From contig QRDG01001737.1 of assembly GCA_012064385.1 (NCBI GenBank), forward strand, positions 558,001-622,000: a stretch of 64,000 nucleotides of DNA. The letters are read 5' to 3'. How positions within the stretch are numbered: position 1 is the stretch's first letter; each line of letters opens with the position of its first letter. This stretch comes from Puccinellia tenuiflora (lineage: Eukaryota > Streptophyta > Magnoliopsida > Poales > Poaceae). This document shows, piece by piece, positions 10,708 to 22,236 of the stretch. The notes under the pieces were generated by a model. The model made no database searches, was not told the DNA's origin, and saw only the letters and a list, made by a program, of their open reading frames with translations. A program made the position numbers and the translations under genes.

Positions 10708-13341
10708 TGTAGCGACCCCGGATCCAGGGTTATACATAAGTGTTATGTACTCTTAGACATGATAGCCGAGAGTTACTGGGGTACCAATCCCAGGCGGCAT
10801 TTCACCGCAGGCGTGCCGGGAACACCGGTCACACAAAACCCTTGGAAGACTAGCACATCTAATCATAACCACGAATGCATAACAAAGAATCCTAGGATCT
10901 AGCTGAGATGTCAAACTCGGCCTCAGAGTTATACAGAAATGCTATGTGTCACTGATCATGCTACACAACCGAGGGTTACTGGGGTTACCACTCCCAGGCC
11001 AAGTAAACATTAGCAGGCATGCTCGGAATGGATCATCGGCACCACGACCCCTCGGCTGTGCCATAACACGGGCATTGCCAAAACTGCATAAAAATGAGCC
11101 CAAGAACCATAACCCCTCAACCGTGCACTTTATATCCATACACCCATCATGCACGGGAAGGGAAGCGGACAACCGGTCAAAGCAGTGACTCTACGACACG
11201 AAGTTATATGATACAAGTCTTACTAGAGTAAGATACATTACACGCAGAGGTCACGTGATCCAACATTACAAAAAGCAACAGAAAGCAAATTATGTTGTTC
11301 TAACAACAAGTTTAACAAAAGGCCTAAGAGGCCATAAGTAAGCAGACGGCAAAGTCCCATTCACAGATACTAGGCTGCTACCTAGGAACTCCAAACTACT
11401 CGTCGATGTCCATGAAGAAACCTCCGTCGGTGGTGTCGTCGGGCTCTGAAAAAAAAATCAGTGCAGGCCTAAGTACAAAGTACTAAGTCAAGACTGTAAC
11501 CCGTTACATTAAAAATGCAACGCTTAGAGGCTTTCTGAGGACTCACTTGCATAAAGCCAACTTTTCAATCGAGGGAGAAGAAGTAGAAATTCGTCTACTC
11601 AGAAGTGTTCAAAAGGGGGTAAGAGAACATTTTTCTACCACCTTTGATCATCTTTGAAACCACCAGAAACTTCATCAACTGCACTAGCTCTACTGGGATC
11701 ACTCCCTCGACTCACCCTCGAGGAAACAACCCCGCACATGTTGTTATCAAATTTTACGAAGGTTCATGTTATCTATGATCACAGAATCCGTTAATAAGTC
11801 GTCCTTAACCGTGGACACGGCTATTCAAATAGATTATCCCTGCAGGGGTGTAAAGTTTAGTCCACACGTGCCAATCGACTCCTGGTACCAAGCTATTTAG
11901 CACTCTTCCGGGGAATGCCGGCAGATGGGGGTCGACCACGACTCATAGCTTGCTTAGATATGCCCATGAGTCAACCCAGATAGGGCCATTCCACCATTAA
12001 CAAGCGATGTCCACCTCCTGACGGTCCCTATTTCTATGCGTGGGGACCAAGATCAATTCGTCCTTCACTTGTCCCTAGACACGACCTATCTTGTCTCCAA
12101 AACATTTTTTCACACACGCAGATGGAAATCGCAAACTACGTGTCTCACAAGCATAGCTAAACGAGTAACAGGCGAGCGGGGTTCACATAGGCCCACGTGT
12201 GTCGTACTCTAAGTATTTGTTTCAGAGGCGAGAACTCGGGTCCCAAGGCGGCAAGAACAAGACAACCCACCACATCCCACCGTGGCCTCATTGTCCAAGC
12301 CTTTAGTCAAATTAACATGTTCACATCAACTTTCCTCGTTATCCTATCATGCTAGATTCGATCGTAACTCTGATTCATCAACCGGACAGATAAGACCATA
12401 AATCTAAGCATGGCTAAGAAACACACATATATAGGCTCTGGCGAAACACAAGCAACCCTAATCATGCTAGGATGGATAACAGGTAATGGCGACAAGGGAA
12501 CATGCAATGATTGGCTGACCTACTTATTGACCAAAAGCACTGGAACCGATATGATGCTTAACAGAGCAAAGTACTTGAAAATATGGGTTCAGATAGAAAG
12601 AGGGGGTTGTGATTGCCTTGATCGACAAGGTTCAGTTGTTCGTCGTTGTTGGCGGTGTTGAGCTCAGACTCAGGCTCGATCCCTAACACGAAGAAGCAAA
12701 CACCAGAAAGGAAAACAACAATCAACACATGACATCGATGCAATGCGCAATATGAGAGCATGTCAAATTTCAGGTATTGAAATTGAAAGTTGAACCTTAA
12801 TCGTGTGCACATTTTAAATGGGGTCCATTTGCTATTTTTATAGCATTTATAGACAAAATCCCCATATTTAGCCGATAGTGGCATTTTAGTAGTTTTGAAC
12901 AACTTTTAACTTTAGTTTCTTAAACATGCATGAATTTGACCTGATCAAATAGTTCCTATTTTTCTGAACATTTTGATATTTTATTTGTATTTTTCTGAAT
13001 TACAGAACAAAAGTTATTGAATTTACAAAATTTGGAATATTTCTGGAATTTATAAAAATATCAAATATCTGACAGAGGGTCCCACATGTCAGGAATTTAT
13101 TAATTTCCTAAAACATTTAACTTAAATCTTAAAAACCTGACAGGTCGGCCCCACAGTGACGTCAGCATGACGTCACCGACTGGAGGCACGACATTGCCGA
13201 GCATGCGCCGGTCGACTCCGGCCGTCTCGGGCGACGCGGACGCGCGCGCCGGATGCACGCGAGCGAGGGGAGCCAAGAAGTGGCGGCGCCGCTCCGGATT
13301 GGTCACCGAACGATCTCTGGCGACCAAGTCCAGGGGCGGCC
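10708..13341 (-). repeat. LTR a (chromovirus-like family), truncated
   Basis: Read on the plus strand it begins TGTAGCGACCCCGG and contains blocks shared with the LTRs at 16257 and 22237: CCTAAGAGGCC, ACTACTCGTCG, GTGGACACGGC and the CCCTGCAGGGG box at 11818-11850. An internal duplication is visible: 10718-10790 resembles 10921-11003 (GTTACTGGGG...CCAATCCCAGG). The GC-rich stretch 13140-13340 is probably the distal U3. It is interrupted at 13342 by a gypsy LTR. No gene is seen in it. Confidence 0.65.
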
Positions 13342-14723
13342 TGATCCGTCATAAACGTATCTACTTTTCCAAACACTTTGCTATTGTTTTGCCTCTGATT
13401 TTTAATGAATTGTTTGGAACTAACCCGAACTGGCGCTGTTTTCAGTAGAATTGCATTTGGTGTCTTTCTTTTGTGCAGGGTTGAAAAGTTCGCGGCAAAA
13501 TTAGAGAAAGAATTTTTTAGAAGAATCAGCCACGGAACAAGAAGACCCCGAGGGGGGCCACCCCAGGAGCAGGGGCGGGTCCCACCCGCGGGTGGGCCCT
13601 AGGCCGCGGCCGGGGGGCGCCCCTGCCCCTGGAGCGTCGCCTCTCGGCCCCCCTTCGCATATAAGAGGCTTTTGACATAAAAATGTCGATACCCCGATCA
13701 CTTTTTCCATAAACCTTACGGAGCTCCGCCGCCATCGCGAAACCTAAATTCGGGGTCCAGGATCGCTGTTCCGGCACCCTGCCAGAGTGGAGATCGCTGC
13801 CATCGTCACCATTAACGCCTCTCCATCAAGCATCCATGCCATCCCCCTCTATGTGTGAGTAGTTTCCTACCGTAGGCAAGGGGATGGAAGGGATTGAATA
13901 AGATTGCTCATGTAATTCGATGCCAAATTGTTAGGGCATGACGCCTAGTATCCCCTATATGTGCTAATCATCGTTGGTACAATTAGTTATGCTTAATGCT
14001 TGTCACCTTGGGCCCGGGTGCCATGATTTCAGATCTGAACACTTATGTTTGCATGAGTATAATTGTTGTTTGGATCCTATCTACTAGTTGTATGCACTTG
14101 TTTTCAACCGGAACCGGAGACCCCGAGTGATAGAAACGGGCACATCGATGGGAAGGGTTGGTAACTCAAGGGTTACATGTATTGATTGTGTGTTAATGCT
14201 TTGCTCCGGTGTTCTATTAAAAGGAACACCTTAATTGCCATTTGTTCCTTAATTGGCCCGGCTAAAACCGGATGGCTGGACAAAAGATGTCGTGCAAGTT
14301 CTTATTGCAAGCACGAACGGCTAAATTAGGAATACATGCCTATGATTGTTTAATACTTGGATGCTATATTTATTTGCTTCGTGCCTAGTTACGTTTATTT
14401 CATGAGCTATCTTATTCATGCAACGCCCGTCTATCCGTCCCTATTCCTACGGTATTTTTAATCCTGCTGTTTACAATTAATATTTCTGCTGTCACCATTG
14501 CTGCCTTTATTTTGTTACTACTGTTACTGTTCTACTGCTACCATCAAATTACTGTTACTACTGACAAATTGCTTCCAGAGAGATCCTTTTCAGGTGTGGT
14601 TGAATTGACAACTCAACTGCTAAGGCTTATAAATATTCTTTGGCTCCCCTTGTGTCGAATCAATAAATTAGGATCATACTACCCGCGAAGACTGTTGCGA
14701 TCCCCTACACTTGTGGGTCATCA
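13342..14723 (+). repeat. 5' LTR of element G
   Basis: It opens TGATCCGTCATAAACG, a decayed form of the common TGATACGTCTC start, and ends CTTGTGGGTCATCA, 11 bases before the PBS. The end sequence is nearly the same as that of the isolated LTR ending at 29011. A TATA-like CGCATATAAGAGG lies near 13656-13668. Confidence 0.8.
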
Positions 14724-14734
14724 AGACTATTTTC

Positions 14735-14752
14735 TGGTGCCGTTGCCGGGGA
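14735..14752 (+). other. Primer-binding site of element G (tRNA-Asp)
   Basis: TGGTGCCGTTGCCGGGGA, one mismatch from the complement of the tRNA-Asp 3' end. It lies 11 bases after the LTR. Confidence 0.9.
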
Positions 14753-14814
14753 GTATAGCTCTATTTATCAGTTCACCTAGGAGTTTTTCTATCTGCCGTA
14801 ATTTATTCTTCATC

Positions 14815-16256
14815 ATGAACGGTAAGCGTGATCCTAAGTTTCCGATACTACCATCCACCACAAGGAAAGGTACTGCTCTGAACTCTAAAGCTACTCCTGA
14901 TTCACCTACTGTTTTAAATCAACTTGTTACACCACCTGCAAACACTGGTCCTACTGTTGATGCGTCACTTTCTGGTTCTGCTACTGTTTCTGATGAATTT
15001 GATGATGCTTCTATTATGCTTGATGATTCTGGTTCATTAGGTCCTTTTCTGGATGCTCTTATTGCTAATTCTAAGAAAATTACAAATCCTGATGAAAGTC
15101 TTATTACACCTAGCTCTCCTGAATTATATAATTATGAGAGTAGATATCCCGATGATTCCTATATTGATGTTAATGATGAGTTTATTAGACAATATATGGA
15201 TTGTGAAGCTTCAAAAGATCCTGATGCTTTGAGTAAATTGCTTGAAAATCATGTTGTTAAAAATCATTTCACACCTGATCCTGAGTTTGCTACTTCTCCT
15301 ATATGCATTAAAGATGATGATTTTGATTTCTCCATTGATCTTTCACTTATATCAAATGTTGAATCTGATCCTTTTTGTGGAACTAAGAATGATGATGCTA
15401 TAGAACACATGAATAAATTAGCTTCGCTTAGCTTACTTTTCTATGATGACAAGAAGATACAGCGTTACTATTTAGTAAAGTTGTTTCCTTTTTCATTAAA
15501 GGGTGATGCTAAAGTGTGGTATAATGCTTTACCTTATGGTTCCATTAAAAGTCCTCATAAATTGCTTGATGTTTTCTTTGCAAAATATTTTCCCGCTCAC
15601 ATGCAGCATGAGGCTTTGCAGAGAATTTTCAATTTCAGACAACTAGAGGATGAGCATCTCCCTAAAGCTTGGGGGAGATTTGGCTCATTACTCAGGGCTC
15701 GGCCAGGGCATGATATACCAAAGAATAAACTTCTTGATATATTCTATAATGGACTAACTGTTGAATCTAGGACATACCTAGATAGCTGTGCTGGTTGTGT
15801 TTTCAGGAAAAGGACTGTAGCTGAAGCTGAAGAATTAATGGCTAAGATAGCCCAAAATCATGATTAATGGAGTAATCCTGAGCCTCCTCCTTTACCAACC
15901 GCAAAGAATAGGGAGTGCTCTTCTTAAATCCAGAGGATATGCAAGAAGCCATGAAATCTATCAAGGAGAAAGGTATTAGAGCTGAAGATGAGAAGAATTT
16001 ACCTCCAAAAGAAAAAGAAGAAACATAAAAAATTAGGAGAAACTAGTAATATGGAAATTGATAAAGAACATGTAGTTAATAATCCTAATGATGTTTCTAT
16101 TTCTGATGCTGAGACCGAAAGTGGTAATGAGTATGAGAATGATATCAATAAACCTGAAGAACAGGAGGAAGAGACTGCACCTCCTGTTGCTAAAAAGCAT
16201 GGTAGGGAAGGAGAGCCATGGGTGCAAAAGTCCATATCTTTTCCATCAAAATCTCA
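14815..16256 (+). pseudogene. gag of element G, truncated
   Basis: The native start is probably ATG 14815 (MNGKRDPKFPILPS), the first Met after the PBS. The frame is open to TAA at 15867. It begins with an acidic, Ser/Thr-rich N-terminal region. A retrotransposon Gag core follows, marked by LFPFSLKGDAKVWYNALP, FFAKYFPAHM and LPKAWGRFGSLL. Beyond the stop the sequence still codes in pieces (15988-16250: GETSNMEIDKEHV, then an acidic stretch), so TAA and at least one frameshift interrupt a longer gag. No zinc knuckle or protease remains before the break at 16256. Gag would form the particle. Confidence 0.85.
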
Positions 16257-17661
16257 GAGATGCTATGTAACCCACAGGCTATGCTACACAATCGAAGGTT
16301 ACTAGGGTTACCACTCCCAGGCCAAAACTTTTGGCAGGCGTGCTTGGAATGGATCATCGGCAACGCAACACCTCGATCGTGCCATAAACACTGGCATAAC
16401 TATCAATGCATAATAGAGAGATCAAGACTTCGGAACATCTGGCACATCACAGACTCTACGACACAAGAGATCATAGTTCAACTCATATAATGAGAAAGAT
16501 AGCAAATAACACATCAGAGGTCACAGACCCAACATTACATCATGCGGAAGCGAATTTAGTTGTCTAACAACAAGATCCAAATTATGTCCTAAGAGGCCTA
16601 CAATAACAATCCCAGCCAGCCTGTTCCGAGACGTCCCATGCTGCCACCTGGGAACCCCAAACTACTCGTCGGTGTGAACAAAGAACCCACCTTCCTGGTC
16701 AGTGACGTCCTCCTCTGAAACAAATAATAATCAACAAAGCAAGGCTGAGTACGACGTACTCGCAAGGTTACTAGGGCGATATAGGCCCAATGTTGATTGG
16801 CTTCAAAGCTGTATAGTAGTTGTTTTGCATAAAGCTAGTTTTCCTTTTTAAAGACAATGACTCATGGCATCGACTACTCAGAAGGTTTTCGCAAAGGGAT
16901 AAGATAGTAAACTTTCATTCGTTAGTTCACATTGAACCAACAATAACCAGATTCCACCACTCATCTCCACCAAGGCACTCCCTCGAATCACCCTCGAGGA
17001 AATGAACCTTTTAACACATGTTGCCAAATTTTAATTAAGTTCAGGTTTTCTATGATCTTATCGTCCATTCCCAAGTCGTCCGTAATCGTGGACACGGCTT
17101 TTCGAAAAGATTAAACCCTACAGGGTAATCGTCCATTCCCAAGCCTCTAAGTGTACTATTTTTGCCATCGGTACCGTCCGGCTCGCCTGATTAGCTCTCT
17201 TCTTTTAAAGGCAGCAACCAATTCCATTTAATTGGGGTACTTAAACCTCTTCAAAAATTATGAAATTTTCAGGGAGGCTTACAATAAGATAAGGAAGCTC
17301 CCCATATTTTTATTTTGAATTTTTGAAGAGTTTAACATGGTTTCAAAAATAGGAATTTAGTTGCACCAATTTTGATTTCCTCGTTTTATAAAACCACTTG
17401 GCAAGAATTGGATTTTGACAATTAGTTATAAGTGCACTCTTGGAACTTCCTGGACAATTTGGAAGCTCAAGAATAAATTGTTTTGCCAATTTGAGCAATG
17501 CATTTGGTTTGGAGATTTGGGAAGGTATTGCTTCCCTTTTAAATGATTTCCAATTGTTGCTTTATTAACTCAGCAATTTAGAATGTATGCCATGATGCAA
17601 GTGCAATGCAAAAAGTGAAATTTTGGTTCAAATTTTACAGTACCAAACTGGGGCTATTACA
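16257..17661 (-). repeat. LTR b: 3' LTR of a minus-strand chromovirus-like element
   Basis: Read on the minus strand it begins TGTAATAGCCCC directly after a polypurine tract and pol C-terminus, which fixes it as a 3' LTR and fixes the family orientation. It shares CCTAAGAGGCC, ACTACTCGTCGG, GTGGACACGGC and GATATAGGCCCAATG blocks with LTRs a and c. Its far end near 16257 is truncated against element G. Confidence 0.8.
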
Positions 17662-17677
17662 AATCTACCCCCCTTAC
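17662..17677 (-). other. Polypurine tract
   Basis: On the minus strand TAAGGGGGGTAGATT abuts the LTR start TGTAATAGCCCC. It would prime plus-strand cDNA synthesis. Confidence 0.8.
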
Positions 17678-17697
17678 AGGAATCTTGTCCCGAGATT

Positions 17698-18137
17698 CTA
17701 GGCTTGAGTGAAGAAGGCGGGATATTCCCGACGAAGATTAGTTTCACGTTCCCAGGTTGCTTCTTCTTCAGAATGGTTAGACCAATGGATCTTGAGGAAC
17801 TTGATGATCTTGCTACGAGTCTTCCTTTCCGCTTCATCCAAGATGCGGATAGGATGCTCACGGTAAGTCAGATCCTCCTGGATGTCCAACACTTCATGAT
17901 CAACCCCACGGATAGGATCTTTGAAGCAACGACGGAGTTGAGAGACATGGAACACATCATGCACATCCGGGAATTTCTCTGGGAGCTCCAACTGGTAGGA
18001 GAGATCACCTCTCTTAGCCAGGATAGTGAAAGGACCAACAAAGCGAGGTGCCAATTTTCCCTTGATTCCGAAACGACGAACGCCTCGGAGGGAGAGACTC
18101 GAAGATAGGCTTTGTCACCGATTACATAGTGAACCTC
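17698..18137 (-). pseudogene. pol C-terminus with chromodomain-like end
   Basis: The readable stretch (18108-17698) contains the integrase C-terminal phrases PRFVGPFTIL, YQLELP and VHDVFHVSQLRRC. It ends in a chromodomain-like tail with VDHEVLDIQED, the short W-S-N-H-S segment and EEATWE, then YPAFF. The chromodomain directs integration to heterochromatin in chromoviruses. The upstream part of pol is missing: the frame is cut at 18137 by insertion of the element at 18138, and what lies past that element is LTR, not pol. Confidence 0.85.
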
Positions 18138-19877
18138 TGATGCATGTAAAATGCATACATGAACTTTGCACTATAATACTTGTATTCCATTCATATTTGC
18201 ATCATATAAGGGGTATATTACTATTATTTAATGATTTTTGGTAATTAATAATGATTTCCCCTTTTTATGAAATTAATCCTTCGCAGGCAGAAAACTCCTA
18301 TTTCTTTCCTTATTTATTTCAGGGGCTTAACGACGTCATAATGAGCTGCAAATTTATGGGGATCATTATTTTGGAAGGAGGAAGACCTAGGAGCGAAAGA
18401 AGCAAGCGAACGGAGGACGGAGGGGCAAAAGAGGGTGCCCCACGCGGCCAGGTACAGGGGCCGCGTGGACCCACCTCTTTTCGCCCTCGTGGCCCCGTTT
18501 GCGACGATCCTTCTTCCTGAAGCTTCCTCGTGACCTAAAAACGCCTATAAAAAGAGCCCCCCGATGTTTTTCGGAGAGAGAGCCGCCACACGAGAGAAAC
18601 AAGAAACAGAGACCAGGAGGCTGCAGATTGGAGGGGGAAAACTCCGGTGGAGCGCTGCCGGAGAGGTCTCCTTCTTCTCCATCGACATCTCCACCGTCTC
18701 CATGATGAAGAGGGAGTAGTACACCTCTGGACTATGGGTTTGTGGCAGTAGCATATGTATCTCTGTCTCTTGAGCTTCACTAACTAGCACCGTATGAGCT
18801 GCTGAACATGATTACGGTCATCGTTGTATTACCTTTGTGGTGGATCTTTTTATGAGTTAATATATGTTGATATTGCAATGTTTATTTCAGTTATGAAAGT
18901 AGATGCATATTATGTACCCCCGTTCTTGTATCCTTGTTTGATCAAGCATGTTTATGAGAGCGTGTGAGGGGGAACGTGTGCATTAGTTCGAGTAACAGGG
19001 GTGGTGATGTGATAAGCTGACAACTTAATATCGCGATCCATTGGGTGTTTAACTTACTTTGTTGCCTCACTAGGGATAAACCAAAATACCATGTTGCAAG
19101 GTATGAGGAGTGAAAAGCCTCTACCTATGACTAGATACAGCATGTTCTTATTTTCACTTCATGTCATTAATCTTAAGGCTATACTCTGAGTCATCTTAAT
19201 TACTGAGGTGTTATGATTTAGTTCGCATCTTGGTGGAGTATAAGTGAGACTAATAATCAAAAGGTCTCTATGTTAGGACGTGATGCCCATATAATTAGTA
19301 ACATGTCATTAAACTTGTTTGCAATCTCATATGTTAATCCTATGTCTACTTATTTGCCACACTATATTAAAGAGAGAGTCCATGTGTGAAACCACGAACC
19401 CCGGTCCATTTTTAATCATAAGAAACAACTTTCCAACCACTTTTAAGAATAAAAAACACTTTTATTCATTGCATACACATATAAAAACCCCAAAAATATC
19501 ATCCATCATCATTACTATCATCCTTGCATTACTACTTACCACCATTGCATATTTATTTACTGTTTTGCATTCATTATTATCTTAATATCATTCTCACACC
19601 TTGTGCTTGACAACCACTTGGTGAGGTTGAGGGAACAAAGCAATCTACTTTGTTTGCAGGAAATCTAGAGAAGGACAAGGAGATAAAATCCCCACTACTG
19701 ATTCCCCGAGAGTTCGATATTAAACCCTCGAGTCACCCTCGTGGGGAAAAAACTTCCACTTCTACATACTCTGCACTTGGAGGCTCAACCTATCCCATAT
19801 ATTATTTTCCTTTTAGTGTATCAAGAGTGCTTGTTGGTGTAGTTGAGGGAGAAACAGTCTCATCAATTCCGTCATCA
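18138..19877 (+). repeat. 5' LTR of the non-autonomous element
   Basis: It begins TGATGCATGTAAAATGC and ends CCGTCATCA, 11 bases before the PBS. A TATA-like ACGCCTATAAAAAGAG near 18540-18555 is a good promoter candidate, with a GC-rich leader after it. Confidence 0.75.
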
Positions 19878-19888
19878 CGTGTTTTTTC

Positions 19889-19906
19889 TGGCGCCATTGC
19901 CGGGGA
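19889..19906 (+). other. Primer-binding site (tRNA-Asp, one mismatch)
   Basis: TGGCGCCATTGCCGGGGA differs from the tRNA-Asp complement at one base. It follows the LTR end. Confidence 0.85.
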
Positions 19907-20307
19907 ATCATAGCTGGAAGGTTTTATCCAAGGATATCACAACAAAGTCAACTTTATCACCAAGTTGTGCTAACACCTAAGCTTGGGGAGGTTGCACCTA
20001 CGTGAGCATCATCTTGTCCATCTTTACCTTCAAGCAATTTATTTTGTTTTGTTTTTGTCTTGCATATCATTTTTAGATTTCGGTTTGCATATTTTATTTT
20101 CAGTTTTGCATTTTGTTTTGCATTAGTTAATTCGGTTTGCATTGTTTAGTATCATTTTACTTTCACTTTTTCATTTATAATCATAAAAACCCCAAAAAAG
20201 AATGTGTGTTAAAATATGGAGAAACTTTCTGGAATCTCTATACCTAATGGTTATGTCAAAACTATGGAGCTTACTATGAATATCGATCAACCAAAGAAGA
20301 AAATAGA

Positions 20308-21459
20308 ATGCTTGAATTACTTGAACATCTCGATGATATGGCTATTGAGTTTTGTGAATTACATGATGTAACTTGCTGCTTTAGAAAAGACTATAAACAC
20401 TCTCCCTATCAATGTAAGCACAACAGTGATCCTCTAATTGCTTGTTATCGTGAAAATAAATTTTCATGCCCTGATATAGAACAAGTTGAGAAATATATTG
20501 CTTATGTTGCAACCCATGAAATAGACATTCTTATTGATAATTTTTTTGCAACTAGTCATGAAGCTCGTGTAATGAAAGGACACATTTCTATTATTCTCCA
20601 ACTTTGCAAAAAAGAATTTAGTGACAATGTTTATGTTAAAGAAAGAATTCTTGCTTCCATGGAAAGTACTAATATTTTGCAGGAAGAGGATGTTGAAAAC
20701 ATAAGCTTGGAAGAGGAAGATTGTGAAGAGGAGATTGAAATGGATATGTCCCAACCTAAGCTTGGGGAAGAGTTGGATCTCCCAACTTCACCATCAACAT
20801 TTGATAGTAGCACTCAAACTCAAAAATCTTTTGTTATTTATGAGAACCCATGTTATGATGAGTGTCAAACTGAAAATTCTATGGTCCTATATGATAACCC
20901 ATGCTATTATGATAAAACTAATAATGCTCCTTTACTTTTTAATGATGCTACTAGTGAACTTATTGATGATAATGAGGAGTATTGTTTAAATATGCTATAT
21001 GATAATGCTTTAGATGATGGTCCTATGCTTATTGATAATCCTCAATGTTTAGAAGTTGTTACAAATTTATGTGAGGATAAAAATGATATACTTGCAGTTT
21101 GTGATGGTACTCTTACTCATGAGAGTCCTACTTTGTTCTTAAATTCTCCTAGCTACACCATGGAGGAGAAATTTGCTTATGTTGAGAAATACTTATGTGG
21201 TTTGCAATTATCTTTAGTTCCAAATATTTGTTGCAACCATGATATTAAACTTTATATTGATCTTAATAATTATTTTGAAAGAGGGAAGCATACTAATGAA
21301 TTCCAAAATAAATTTAATGATCCTCTTTATGTGCCTATATTATCTAAGTTGAATGATTCTTGTGATTCTATGGTTGAATTTATTTCTTCTACTTGCAACT
21401 ATTATAAAAGAGGAGGTAATAAGAACCCTCTTTATGCTACTAATAAATATATGCTATAA
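20308..21459 (+). CDS. ORF of unknown function in a non-autonomous LTR element
   Basis: A 383-residue acidic protein. Near the N-terminus is a Cys/His-rich stretch (FCELHDVTCCF, then KHSPYQCKH, and a Cys in NKFSCPDIE). A predicted helical region and a very acidic segment (EEEDCEEEIEMDM) follow. Then come repeated NPCY-type motifs (YENPCYDE, YDNPCYYD, IDNPQCLE) and a C-terminal part with YLCGLQLSL and YYKRGG. The same architecture occurs on the minus strand at 45461-46579 in another element. An ATG at 20217 (MEKLSGISIPNGY) probably was the native start: a one-base shift in the A-rich run near 20295 puts it out of frame. No gag, protease, RT or integrase motif is seen. Function is unknown. Confidence 0.65.
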   Translation: MLELLEHLDDMAIEFCELHDVTCCFRKDYKHSPYQCKHNSDPLIACYRENKFSCPDIEQVEKYIAYVATHEIDILIDNFFATSHEARVMKGHISIILQLCKKEFSDNVYVKERILASMESTNILQEEDVENISLEEEDCEEEIEMDMSQPKLGEELDLPTSPSTFDSSTQTQKSFVIYENPCYDECQTENSMVLYDNPCYYDKTNNAPLLFNDATSELIDDNEEYCLNMLYDNALDDGPMLIDNPQCLEVVTNLCEDKNDILAVCDGTLTHESPTLFLNSPSYTMEEKFAYVEKYLCGLQLSLVPNICCNHDIKLYIDLNNYFERGKHTNEFQNKFNDPLYVPILSKLNDSCDSMVEFISSTCNYYKRGGNKNPLYATNKYML

Positions 21460-21474
21460 GTAACTACTGTTAAT

Positions 21475-21717
21475 ATGCATTGTGAAATTTCTATTTATTG
21501 TGATTCATTCATATACAAAATGCCAATGCATAGAAAGAAAGTTAGACTTCGTTGTTATTACTTTTGTGTTTTGTTTTTCTCTTTACTAGGTTTCAACTTG
21601 ACTATTATTTTGATTGGCTTGAGAGAACCATGGGATCCTAGTATTTGCATGAAAAACTTCCCAGGGAAGAGGGACATACCAAAGTTCAAGCTCCCTCATG
21701 AGCTTCATCTTCGGTAA
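21475..21717 (+). CDS. Small ORF with one hydrophobic segment, downstream of the unknown ORF
   Basis: 80 residues. A basic N-terminal half (MHRKKVRLRC) is followed by one hydrophobic stretch (FCVLFFSLLGFNLTIILIGL) that could span a membrane, and a polar C-terminus (EPWDPSICMK, GKRDIPKFK). It follows the larger ORF by 15 bases and may once have been its C-terminal part. It is followed by the motif GGGAGGCAACCC (21769-21780), which is common in this element class. Function is unknown, and it may be a frame remnant rather than a separate gene. Confidence 0.4.
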   Translation: MHCEISIYCDSFIYKMPMHRKKVRLRCYYFCVLFFSLLGFNLTIILIGLREPWDPSICMKNFPGKRDIPKFKLPHELHLR

Positions 21718-22236
21718 ACAACAAGTAAGTAAGCCTAGCTATATGGCTATAAAGAAAGCGCTTTACGGGAGGCAACCCGGTTGTTTTTATTTGGATTTTC
21801 TTTGTGTCCTCTTGCTGTAACAAGAGAATGTTTTCTTAGCTTAGTTTCTGGAATTTTTAATAAAGTGCCAAGTTTTACCTATTTTGGTTTGAAAAAGTTG
21901 CTACTTCTATTCGGAGATTTTATTCCTGCACGAAGTCTGTGCACGGTTTGATTTTTCATTGCTATTCTGTAACTCCGATTGAGCTGAGATTTTAACTGTC
22001 ACTGCAAATTTTCATCCTATGTATGAATGAATTTTTTCAGAATTGTTCGATGAGTTTAAGTAGGACAGAAAATACGTTTTGCTGCTACTGTTTTTCTGGA
22101 CAGATTTTGTCCCATATTGTTTTATGCATAGTTTGAACTTTTGAGTTGAATCTTTTTGATCCAATTGAGTTTATGAGTGGGCATACAACATTATACACTC
22201 TCTGATCATTCATATGAATTTTAGTCCATGGATTAT

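Larger units (their letters stand above)
13342..16256 (+). mobile_element. Athila-like gypsy element G: 5' LTR, PBS and gag only
   Basis: It holds a 1.38-kb LTR, a tRNA-Asp PBS and a gag frame on the plus strand, then stops abruptly around 16256 where LTR b sequence begins. Protease, RT, integrase and the 3' LTR are missing, so the copy is truncated by deletion or a later rearrangement. The family resembles the abundant Triticeae Sabrina/WHAM group, but I do not assert the name. Confidence 0.8.
18138..22236 (+). mobile_element. Non-autonomous tRNA-Asp-primed LTR element (5' LTR, PBS, unusual ORF)
   Basis: It has a 1.74-kb LTR (TGATGCATG...GTCATCA), a PBS and an internal region that encodes no gag or pol but a long acidic ORF (20308-21459) and a small membrane-type ORF (21475-21717). 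The layout matches the minus-strand element at 39894-48256. It inserted into chromovirus pol (left flank ACCTC). Its 3' LTR is absent: the sequence changes to LTR c at 22237. Confidence 0.75.
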
